Both the position numbers and the translations under genes were made by a program. The notes beneath the pieces were generated by a model. The model was not told the origin of the DNA, made no database searches, and saw nothing but the letters and a program-made list of their open reading frames with translations. This document shows positions 57,663 through 64,000 of a DNA stretch of 64,000 bases, piece after piece. Origin of the DNA: Leptospira sp. B5-022 (lineage in GTDB: Bacteria > Spirochaetota > Leptospiria > Leptospirales > Leptospiraceae); assembly GCF_000347035.1 (NCBI RefSeq), contig NZ_ANIJ01000015.1, positions 372,001 through 436,000 on the forward strand. Direction: 5' to 3'. The first letter of the stretch is position 1. The number at the start of each line of letters is the position of its first letter.

Positions 57663-58091
57663 ATGAAGCCGGAGTATGTAATTCATTTATTATCCAGGAC
57701 CAGAGACCGGATCCAAAAACATTTGTCCGAAGAATTCCTAAAACAAGGGATCCAGGATCTGGTACCTGCCCATGGCGGAGTACTTTTTGTTTTGGGAAAA
57801 GAAGGCCCACTTACGATGAGCGAGTTGGCAAAGTTATTAGATAGAACCAATTCCACAGTGACGGCTCTTTTGGACAAAATGGAGGATTACGACTATATAA
57901 AAAGATCCAAACCGTACGAGGACGAAAGAGTAACTTCGGCAGAATTAACGGAAAAGGGAAAACAAACACTAGAAAAAGTGCAAAGAGCTTCCAAAGCGAC
58001 ACTCACAAAGCTGAGTCAAAATCTAGAGCCGGGAGAAAAAGAGGAATTCATGCGGATTTTAAGTAAAATCCATTCGAGTTTCGATCCTTAA
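57663..58091 (+). CDS. MarR-family transcriptional regulator
   Basis: DNA-binding protein of 142 aa with a winged helix: LTMSELAKLLDRTNSTVTALLDKMEDYDYI (about 53-82; recognition helix around DRTNSTVTALLD) and a wing at RSKPYEDERVTSAELTEKG. These proteins usually repress and are released by phenolics, lipids or oxidants. It has no obvious Cys switch. The start codon lies very near the promoter, so the mRNA may be leaderless. It lies 51 bp before an SDR gene and a matching palindrome precedes each of them, suggesting it controls itself and the SDR. Confidence 0.93.
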   Translation: MKPEYVIHLLSRTRDRIQKHLSEEFLKQGIQDLVPAHGGVLFVLGKEGPLTMSELAKLLDRTNSTVTALLDKMEDYDYIKRSKPYEDERVTSAELTEKGKQTLEKVQRASKATLTKLSQNLEPGEKEEFMRILSKIHSSFDP

Positions 58092-58110
58092 CGGGAATTT
58101 TTTGCATTAA

Positions 58111-58128
58111 TATTTCGACATCGAAATA
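58111..58128 (+). promoter_or_regulatory. Perfect palindromic operator upstream of the SDR gene
   Basis: TATTTCGA-CA-TCGAAATA has perfect 8-bp arms and the same 2-bp centre spacing as the site before marR. It is 14 bp upstream of the SDR start and overlaps its likely promoter or leader. Such length and symmetry fit a MarR dimer. Confidence 0.7.
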
Positions 58129-58142
58129 AATAGGAGAAGGAT

Positions 58143-58892
58143 ATGTTAGAGGGAAAAACTGCTGTCATCACCGGATCGGCTAGAGGGATAGGAAAAGTAA
58201 TCGCAAAAATGTTTTTGGAAAGAGGTTCCAAAGTTATTCTTTCCGATCTAGAAGATTCAAATTGTGAGCAAACTGCGGATGAATTGGCGAGGATTAATCC
58301 GGAGAGAGTCTTCTGGAAAACCTGTGATGTGACTTCCAAAAATCAAAACAAGGAATTGGCGGAATTTGCAATCGAGAAAACCGGAGCCTTGGATATTTGG
58401 ATCAATAATGCCGGAGTCGTCCAAGACGATCTACTCTTGAGAATGTCCGAGGAAAAATGGGAGAAAGTACATTCCGTAAATTTGAAAGCCGCCTTCTTCG
58501 GAATCCAAACGGCGGCAAAGTTTATGCTAAAGAATGAATCAGGTAGGATCGTAAATATTGGTTCTGTTTCAGGATTTTACGGTAACGCAGGTCAGGCAAA
58601 CTATTCTTCGGCAAAAGCAGGACTATTTGCTCTCACAAAATCCGCCGCAAGGGAACTCGCTTCCAGAAATATAACCGTGAACTGTGTGGCTTCCGGTTTT
58701 ATCAACAATCGATTTGCCGAGCATGTTCCGGAAAAAATTAGAAATTCTATCTTGGATTCCATTCCTTTAAAAATCAAAAGAAATCCGGAAGAAGCGGTCG
58801 GCTCTGCAGTCGCTTTCCTAGCTTCCGAAGAAGCGGATTGGATTACCGGAGCAACTCTCCGAGTAGACGGAGGTATGTTGATCGGATTTTAG
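58143..58892 (+). CDS. SDR-family oxidoreductase (FabG-like)
   Basis: NAD(P)-dependent short-chain dehydrogenase of 249 aa. Cofactor motif TGSARGIGK (10-18), NNAGV, catalytic Ser in IGSVSG, Tyr-x3-Lys in YSSAKAG, and WITGATLRVDGGML at the C-terminus. Sequence is close to 3-oxoacyl-ACP reductase FabG, but there is no other fatty-acid synthesis gene nearby, and substrates vary widely. GGAGAAGG is a strong RBS. Likely regulated by the preceding MarR protein. Confidence 0.93.
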   Translation: MLEGKTAVITGSARGIGKVIAKMFLERGSKVILSDLEDSNCEQTADELARINPERVFWKTCDVTSKNQNKELAEFAIEKTGALDIWINNAGVVQDDLLLRMSEEKWEKVHSVNLKAAFFGIQTAAKFMLKNESGRIVNIGSVSGFYGNAGQANYSSAKAGLFALTKSAARELASRNITVNCVASGFINNRFAEHVPEKIRNSILDSIPLKIKRNPEEAVGSAVAFLASEEADWITGATLRVDGGMLIGF

Positions 58893-58918
58893 ACCGTTTG
58901 CTCATTTGGCAGTTTTAC

Positions 58919-58963
58919 GAACAGGTTAGAAAAGAATTCAAAAAATTTCTTGCCTGTTCTTTT
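58919..58963 (+). terminator. Probable terminator of the MarR-SDR unit
   Basis: GAACAGG (58919-58925) pairs with CCTGTTC (58953-58959), followed by TTTT. The loop contains a second weak pairing, AGAAA with TTTCT. The T tract is short, so the call is moderate. Confidence 0.5.
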
Positions 58964-59006
58964 GTAAGAAGTGATTTAACTCTTTAGATTCTTTTCTTCT
59001 TATTTT

Positions 59007-59567
59007 ATGAATGCTCTTACAAAATATTGCCAATATGTTCTTTCGCTTGAAAAGGATCAAGATCCGGAAAATAAAATCTATCACGACACGGAATACGGTT
59101 TTACCCTAAGATCGGACGATGAATTATTCGGCAGGCTAATCTTAGAGATCAACCAGGCAGGTCTTTCTTGGACCACGATCTTAAAAAAGAAGGAAAACTT
59201 CCGTAAGGCTTATAAAAACTTCTCTATTAAAAAGATCTCAAAGTTTTCCGAAAAAGATTTCAATCGCCTTATGAACGATGCAGGGATCATCCGGAACAGA
59301 CTTAAAATAAACGCCGCCATTCATAATGCGAACGTAATTGTCGGTCTCCAAAAGGAATTCGGAAGTTTCCATGATTGGTTGTATTCGCATCATCCCAAAT
59401 CATTGGAAGAATGGACCAAACTATTCAAAAAAACTTTCGTGTTCGTTGGTGGGGAGATAGTGAACGAATTTTTAATGAGCACAGGTTATTTAGAAGGAGC
59501 TCATGGTCCGGGTTGCCCGATCTATAAGAAAGCCTTAAAGTCCATGCCTGCCTGGAATTCTAAATAG
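59007..59567 (+). CDS. tag: DNA-3-methyladenine glycosylase I
   Basis: Base-excision repair enzyme of 186 aa that removes 3-methyladenine. It has the family's conserved YHDTEYG segment and GLSWTTILKKKENFR, which carries the lesion-pocket Trp. Zinc ligands fit C8 and H26 at the N-terminus with H and C of HGPGC at the C-terminus, as in E. coli Tag. The HhH-like middle region NRLKINAAIHNAN is present. Stands alone; no adaptive-response gene is nearby. Confidence 0.95.
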   Translation: MNALTKYCQYVLSLEKDQDPENKIYHDTEYGFTLRSDDELFGRLILEINQAGLSWTTILKKKENFRKAYKNFSIKKISKFSEKDFNRLMNDAGIIRNRLKINAAIHNANVIVGLQKEFGSFHDWLYSHHPKSLEEWTKLFKKTFVFVGGEIVNEFLMSTGYLEGAHGPGCPIYKKALKSMPAWNSK

Positions 59568-59705
59568 ATCTATCATGCAAAAATGAAATCCTTCCTCCTT
59601 TCAAAAAAATCCAATGCTGAATTCGAATCTTACTAATCGGCTCCGAAAATCAGGTTTTCTGCTGGTAGACTATCCTAGCCCATTATAAAATAACTTTCCA
59701 AGCAA

Positions 59706-60302
59706 ATGAAAGGTAAGTTGTTCTCATTTTCCATTCTTTTCTGTTTCGCGATCAGTTTTCCTTTTTTTATAGGAGCTCAGCCCGAGAGTAAGACAGTTTG
59801 TTTAAACTGGGAAAAAAATTTTCCCAAAATAGATTCCAAACTATATTTAGAGATCAGCGGGTTAGAATTGATCCTAAATCCTCCTTCCGGCGCGACTATG
59901 AGAAGCAGAAGACCGGGAGAGCTAGTTCCCGTCATTCACGGATCTTATAAAATCGAAGGAAACAAATTAGTTCTGATCGAATTTCCGTACGAACCTTCCG
60001 ATCCTGACGAGTGTTCTTTCAATTGTAAGGAACAATCACTTACTCTTCGGGCCAATCGAAATGTTGAGGAAGTATTCGATACTTGTTTCAAATCATGCAA
60101 GGACAATACGAATTTCAAATACGGAAAGGATAAGTTCAAACTACATTTGAAATTTAAGATTTACAGGGATGAATCGGATACTTTACGGATAGATTCAGTT
60201 TCTTATAGAGATCTGAATCCGGTCACAGGAAAGTTGGTTTATTCATTTCCTCATTATTTCGCAGGCGACCTGGTAGAGTGCGCTAATTCCATTTGGGATT
60301 AA
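59706..60302 (+). CDS. Exported cysteine-rich protein of unknown function
   Basis: Protein of 198 aa with a signal peptide ending at GAQ (about 25). Six cysteines (first near 32, then at CSFNC, CFKSC and near the C-terminus) suggest disulfides. Beta-strand pattern with KIEGNKLVLIEFPY. No family recognised. Monocistronic between Tag and the TetR gene. Confidence 0.65.
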   Translation: MKGKLFSFSILFCFAISFPFFIGAQPESKTVCLNWEKNFPKIDSKLYLEISGLELILNPPSGATMRSRRPGELVPVIHGSYKIEGNKLVLIEFPYEPSDPDECSFNCKEQSLTLRANRNVEEVFDTCFKSCKDNTNFKYGKDKFKLHLKFKIYRDESDTLRIDSVSYRDLNPVTGKLVYSFPHYFAGDLVECANSIWD

Positions 60303-60322
60303 TATATTCTTAAAATATAATA

Positions 60323-60919
60323 TTACTTATCCAAGGATAAAAGTGCTTTTTCTAGTCGATGGATATGTTTAAAGTCGCCTGACATTCCATATAATTGTAA
60401 CGCACCTTGATAATAAAAAAGGATACTTTCGGAAATTTCCTTTAACTCGGACTCGGTTTTTGACTTTTTAGAATTCCAAGTAAATCCTTTTAAACACAGT
60501 TCGAAATCCTGGACCCAACGATTTAATGCGACTTTTACAAAATCCGAGATCTCAGGTTCGTCATGTGTTTGATTGGATAAATTTGCGTAAGGACAACCGT
60601 AAATATACGTATTTTTCAGTCCTCTTCTCAACATTTTCATCCAAGATCGGATAAAGTCCGAATATCTTTTTTCTTTTGCAGCAATCTTTTTAACAAAACC
60701 TAATATAGCTTCTTCTTGTTCCAAAAGATAAGCCTTACCCAGATCCCTTTTTGAGGGAAAATGGATGTACAAGCTCTTCTTAAAGGCACCCGCTTCGTCT
60801 AAAATTTCGTTTATTCCCGTATTCGGATAACCCTTGGAATAGAACAATTTAAACGCCGCCTGGAGGATCCTGTCCTTGGCCGGATCTTCCGATCGAATTA
60901 AGTCCTTTTGGATTCTCAT
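60323..60919 (-). CDS. TetR-family transcriptional regulator
   Basis: Repressor of 198 aa from ATG 60919. The helix-turn-helix is AAFKLFYSKGYPNTGINEIL followed by DEAGAFKKSLYIHFPSKRDL (about 18-56), standard for TetR. I chose this start because GGAAGAG lies just upstream; the longer ATG at 60967 would lie inside the palindrome. The C-terminal ligand domain is helical. It is divergent from a thioesterase gene, and two matching palindromes lie between them. Confidence 0.93.
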   Translation of the reverse strand: MRIQKDLIRSEDPAKDRILQAAFKLFYSKGYPNTGINEILDEAGAFKKSLYIHFPSKRDLGKAYLLEQEEAILGFVKKIAAKEKRYSDFIRSWMKMLRRGLKNTYIYGCPYANLSNQTHDEPEISDFVKVALNRWVQDFELCLKGFTWNSKKSKTESELKEISESILFYYQGALQLYGMSGDFKHIHRLEKALLSLDK

Positions 60920-60939
60920 CTTTTTTCTCTTCCGATTAT

Positions 60940-60971
60940 AATTATGGTAGACTGATTTGTCTACCATAATT
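60940..60971. promoter_or_regulatory. Perfect 32-bp palindrome between the TetR and thioesterase genes
   Basis: Perfect inverted repeat with 13-bp arms, AATTATGGTAGAC and GTCTACCATAATT, separated by TGATTT. It lies 21 bp upstream of the TetR start. Probable TetR operator controlling the divergent pair. Confidence 0.75.
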
Positions 60972-60989
60972 TATTCTGGAATTTACGAA

Positions 60990-61007
60990 GTAGACCATTT
61001 TGTCTAC
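60990..61007. promoter_or_regulatory. Second GTAGAC-N6-GTCTAC operator
   Basis: GTAGAC-CATTTT-GTCTAC repeats the inner arms and the 6-nt spacing of the first palindrome. Centres are 43 bp apart, four helical turns, so two dimers would sit on the same face of the DNA. It lies 12 bp before the thioesterase start and just before its ribosome binding site. Confidence 0.75.
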
Positions 61008-61019
61008 CGGAGGCTTTTT

Positions 61020-61844
61020 ATGAGGCTCATGGAAAAAACAGATAAGATCAGCACATCCTTCACCGTTCCTGTCCGTAAATCCGACATAGATGTAAACGGA
61101 CATGTAAATAATGGTACCTACCAAAGTTATTTTGAAGAAGCAAGGATCAAAACATTCCAACTTTTAAAAGAAGAAGGAGAAACAATCCTTAGTTCAGACC
61201 GCTTAGTAGTCCGCCAATGCGAGATAGAATACAAAGCAGAGTTAAAATATCCGGAAGATGCAGTAGTGACTACGAACATTCTTCACTCCGATCCCGAATC
61301 GACGGAGATTATACAGGAAATTTTCCGCTCTTCCGATTCAACATTGGTATGTAAGGCAAGATTTGTGATGAGCCTTTTTAACGATTCGGAAGAGGTCTTT
61401 TATTCGGAAGAGGATTATCCGTATGCCTTCTATCATCCGATCAGCGTAGGCTGGGCGGAGATGGATCCGGAAGGTAAGGTAAATCTAGAAACAATCCAGT
61501 ATTATCTAGACGATGCAAGGATCCGCTCTTCTTATCAATGCGGATTGGATTTACATGCATTACAGGCAAAAGGGATCGGTCCGGTTGTTTACAAAGCCGA
61601 ATTAAACTATTTCGACTCTATGGGTTTTCCGGAAAATTTTGTGATCGTAACTGTGTATCAAAAAGCGGAGAAGAATAGATTGGCATTTCGACATGATGTA
61701 TTCTCTAAAAAGACAAAAAAATTGATCCTTACTTCTTTAGTGCAAGGACTCTTTATGGATCTAAAGAGAAAAAGACCCCACCAATTCACTGAAGAAGAAA
61801 AGAAAATGATATTTAGTGTGAAAACTAAGCCTATCTTCGATTGA
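61020..61844 (+). CDS. Acyl-CoA thioesterase-like protein with two hotdog domains
   Basis: Cytoplasmic protein of 274 aa containing two 4HBT hotdog folds. The first begins VPVRKSDIDVNGHVNNGTYQ with YFEEAR, the second HPISVGWAEMDPEGKVNLET with YYLDDAR. The first keeps the Asp (D-VN-HVNN) typical of active thioesterases; in the second the His of HVNN is replaced (GKVNLET), so one active site may be degenerate. ATG 61020 has GGAGG 6 nt upstream. Probably under control of the adjacent TetR protein, perhaps an acyl-CoA or fatty-acid response. Confidence 0.85.
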   Translation: MRLMEKTDKISTSFTVPVRKSDIDVNGHVNNGTYQSYFEEARIKTFQLLKEEGETILSSDRLVVRQCEIEYKAELKYPEDAVVTTNILHSDPESTEIIQEIFRSSDSTLVCKARFVMSLFNDSEEVFYSEEDYPYAFYHPISVGWAEMDPEGKVNLETIQYYLDDARIRSSYQCGLDLHALQAKGIGPVVYKAELNYFDSMGFPENFVIVTVYQKAEKNRLAFRHDVFSKKTKKLILTSLVQGLFMDLKRKRPHQFTEEEKKMIFSVKTKPIFD

Positions 61845-61889
61845 ATTTATGATTTGAATTATAGCTAACAAAAAGAGAGGTTAGCTTCA

Positions 61890-62579
61890 ATGAGATTCGA
61901 ACATTGGAGCCCTCTCCATTTTATTATTCTTTTTCTCACGGCTTTCCTCGGTTTCGGACTCCCGTACTTCTCTAAAAAGTTCGCTTCTCCCAAAGTTAAG
62001 AATACGATAGGGTATGTACTTGGGACTATTCTTCTTTTAAATTATTTGGTTTATGTAATATATCGAATCGATTCGGGATATTGGCAGATACGTTATGATC
62101 TTCCTATGGAGTTTTGTAATTGGTCCGCAATCGTAACCTCTCTGGCGCTTTTTACTCGAAACAGGACTCTTGCGGAACTTTCCTATTTTTGGGTAATTGC
62201 AGGTTCCATGCAAGGGGTTATTACTCCGGATCTTTCAGTTACATTTCCTCATATCTACTTTTTTATATTCTTTATAGCTCATTCCGGCCTGGTCATTGCC
62301 ACTCTTTATGTTGTATTTGGCCTGGAGCTCATCCCCAGAAAAGGTGCAGTTCTTCGAGCCGTTCTTTACGCGCAGATCTACGTTATTGTTGCTTTGATTA
62401 TAGATTTTGCTTTAGACGCTAATTATGGATATATGAGAGAAAAATCGGCAGCAGGCTCTTTAATGGATTATTTAGGTCCATGGCCTATTTATATTCTTTG
62501 GATGCAGGCTTTAGGAGTGATCCTTTTCACCATATTATATCTTCCATTCTGGAAGAAAAATGCAGAATCGAAATATTAA
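61890..62579 (+). CDS. YwaF/TIGR02206-type membrane protein
   Basis: Integral membrane protein of 229 aa, about six helices, matching the TIGR02206 (YwaF) family: HWSPLHFIILFLTAFLG start, DLPMEFCNWSAIVTSLAL, and DANYGYMREKSAAGSLMDYL with GPWPIYILW. Function of the family is not known. It follows the thioesterase gene by 45 bp on the same strand and may share its transcript. Confidence 0.88.
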   Translation: MRFEHWSPLHFIILFLTAFLGFGLPYFSKKFASPKVKNTIGYVLGTILLLNYLVYVIYRIDSGYWQIRYDLPMEFCNWSAIVTSLALFTRNRTLAELSYFWVIAGSMQGVITPDLSVTFPHIYFFIFFIAHSGLVIATLYVVFGLELIPRKGAVLRAVLYAQIYVIVALIIDFALDANYGYMREKSAAGSLMDYLGPWPIYILWMQALGVILFTILYLPFWKKNAESKY

Positions 62580-62634
62580 ACAAGAATGGTGTAAATCAGC
62601 AAAGATCGGCAATTCAGCCGAAAAAACAAGACGA

Positions 62635-63993
62635 CTATTCAGATTCTATTCTTTCTACAGCGTCTACCGGAATGATCAAGTTTCCATCCGGTCTTAATAC
62701 TACATAGAAGCTATCTTGCTGGTAAATTATCCCTCTTTCCATCGATCCATCCTTTAGATAGAGAATACGGACTTCTTGGGAGATAACATGTGAAGCACTC
62801 GGACCTTTACTATTTAAAATGTCCGTAATGGATGACTTGTCCACCTTCTTGACCAACTCCATCAATTGTTCTCTTTCCTTCAGATCTTTGGGAGGGAAAC
62901 GAACCATACTTGCAAATTTTCTTTCCAAATCCGCTTTTTCATCCGGAAGGATCTTTTTTAGGGAATTTTTAAGCTCTTTAGGAGAGATCAAGAAAGGGTC
63001 CTTAGGAAGCGAATCCACATGAGGTTTCAAACTCTTAATGAGAGTTTCGTCCAACTGAGCGCTAGGTAAGGATTTTTTACCGGCCTTAATCGAGTCTTCG
63101 ATCTTTTTAAGGCCTTTTATTTTTGCAGGAGAGAATCCCTTCCATGCAAGTTGTTGTCCAGATTCTAATATTACTTGTTGTTTATCGAATAAGATCGGAT
63201 ATTCTTTTTCAAGTAGCGCAATTTCTTCTTTCGTCAACCAACTTGAGACCGATTCCCAGAAAATGGCTCCTCCGGACTCTAATCTCGCTTTTCCTTCTAA
63301 TACTTTTACGGATAAAGAAGAATCAGTACGTCCTTTGTTGATAGAGACTTTTGTTCCTTCTAAGACCAATCTAAAGTCATCAGAACCAATAGAAATATTT
63401 TCCGAATCTTTCGGGCCTTGGCTGTCCATAAGAATTGTTCCGTATCCAAGGGATACATGAATAGCATTTTCCTGACGTTCCGCAGTGAAGTCCGTGTCAG
63501 GTAGGGCTCTAAGAGTCACACTCCTTTTACCTTCTAACTGAACATCACAAACGGAAGATTTTCCGGATACGATCCGTTTTCCGGAGACATCTTCGCCTGC
63601 TTGGGAAGTTTTACCTTCGATAGAACAATCGCCGTAAGAATAAGTGAACTTATCCAAAGTAGCTTCGCCCTTTTTGATCCGGGAACTCTGATAGAAGTAT
63701 ATTCCAAAACTTGCAAATACCAAAGCTGCCGCTGCGAGATAGATCCTAGGTTTAGGGAAAGGGAGAACTGTTTTAGAGGAAGTTTGAGGAGAAATGTTTT
63801 TTAACTCCTGGGAAGCGCTAGGAGTTCTGAGTTGGGATTGGATCTGGGTAAGTCTTCGGTATTCCACCGCTCTTTCAGGGTCCTTTAATACGATCTCCAA
63901 AAGTTGTTTTTTCCCTGCAGCATCCAGCTCGCCGGAAAGATATGACTCTAGTAGGTCTTCGAAACTATTTGACTGTTGAGTATCTAATGCCAT
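62635..63993 (-). CDS. FecR-domain membrane protein
   Basis: Protein of 452 aa. The N-terminal 60 residues look like a cytoplasmic anti-sigma-like helical part (FEDLLESYLSGELDAAGKK). One membrane helix follows at about 80-100, then a periplasmic FecR-type beta domain (about 140-250). The C-terminal 45 residues (VRILYLKDGSMERGIIYQQ then LIIPVDAVERIE) form a small Sm-like beta-barrel pattern. FecR proteins relay surface signals to ECF sigma factors; the sigma gene, if any, would lie beyond the right edge. A stop-like TAA lies just upstream of the ATG (63996 on the minus strand), so another gene may end there. Confidence 0.8.
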   Translation of the reverse strand: MALDTQQSNSFEDLLESYLSGELDAAGKKQLLEIVLKDPERAVEYRRLTQIQSQLRTPSASQELKNISPQTSSKTVLPFPKPRIYLAAAALVFASFGIYFYQSSRIKKGEATLDKFTYSYGDCSIEGKTSQAGEDVSGKRIVSGKSSVCDVQLEGKRSVTLRALPDTDFTAERQENAIHVSLGYGTILMDSQGPKDSENISIGSDDFRLVLEGTKVSINKGRTDSSLSVKVLEGKARLESGGAIFWESVSSWLTKEEIALLEKEYPILFDKQQVILESGQQLAWKGFSPAKIKGLKKIEDSIKAGKKSLPSAQLDETLIKSLKPHVDSLPKDPFLISPKELKNSLKKILPDEKADLERKFASMVRFPPKDLKEREQLMELVKKVDKSSITDILNSKGPSASHVISQEVRILYLKDGSMERGIIYQQDSFYVVLRPDGNLIIPVDAVERIESE

Positions 63994-64000
63994 CTTATAG

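Overview
The window reads as a chromosomal segment of a spirochaete, most likely a Leptospira. The support is inferential: an AT-rich genome with moderate GC, many SpoIIE-type phosphatases carrying multi-pass membrane sensors, soluble-domain-poor methyl-accepting proteins, FecR and choice-of-anchor-D lipoproteins with loose lipoboxes, and a double-membrane envelope gene set (LpxL-type acyltransferase, AsmA). No rRNA gene, convincing tRNA, insertion sequence, phage or CRISPR array is visible. An assimilatory sulfate reduction operon would fit a free-living rather than a strictly host-adapted species; this is inference.

Layout. 0.3-3.8 kb: a minus-strand operon of a CPBP protease, an exported protein and a ClC chloride channel. 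3.9-5.9 kb: a LysM/M23 peptidase and a membrane-tethered beta-propeller. 5.9-6.1 kb: a nested inverted-repeat element between convergent genes. 6.1-12.1 kb: cysH-cysD-cysN-cobA-sirC-cysI, which takes sulfate to sulfide and makes the siroheme for its own reductase. 12.7-25.2 kb: an envelope-flavoured region with two alkaline-phosphatase-superfamily transferases/sulfatases, an LpxL-type acyltransferase, an AttH/CrtC lipocalin protein, a YejBE-like ABC importer without a binding protein, and an AsmA protein. 25.3-31.3 kb: a membrane-anchored MutS-like ATPase with a small partner, an exported caspase-like protease, a DoxX protein and ilvC.

31.5-41.1 kb is a signalling block on the minus strand with the symmetric order phosphatase-MCP-MCP-phosphatase, in which both pairs are paralogues. 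41.2-48.1 kb holds an oxidative set: aldehyde dehydrogenase, GMC oxidoreductase, flavin monooxygenase and an esterase translationally coupled to it, a plausible route for cleaving alcohols/ketones through esters. 48.1-55.7 kb encodes secreted proteolysis: a subtilase with a separately encoded propeptide-like protein, two ASH-repeat surface proteins, and a metzincin-type zinc protease fused to ASH repeats. 56.2-64 kb contains exported proteins, a MarR regulator with a matching palindrome before itself and before its SDR neighbour, a Tag glycosylase, a TetR regulator divergent from a double-hotdog thioesterase with two matching palindromes between them, a YwaF-type membrane protein and a FecR-domain protein at the right edge.

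The most informative second looks are the subtilase/propeptide pair, the MarR and TetR operator sets, the phosphatase-MCP cluster, the exported caspase-like protein, the membrane MutS-like protein and the 189-bp inverted-repeat element.
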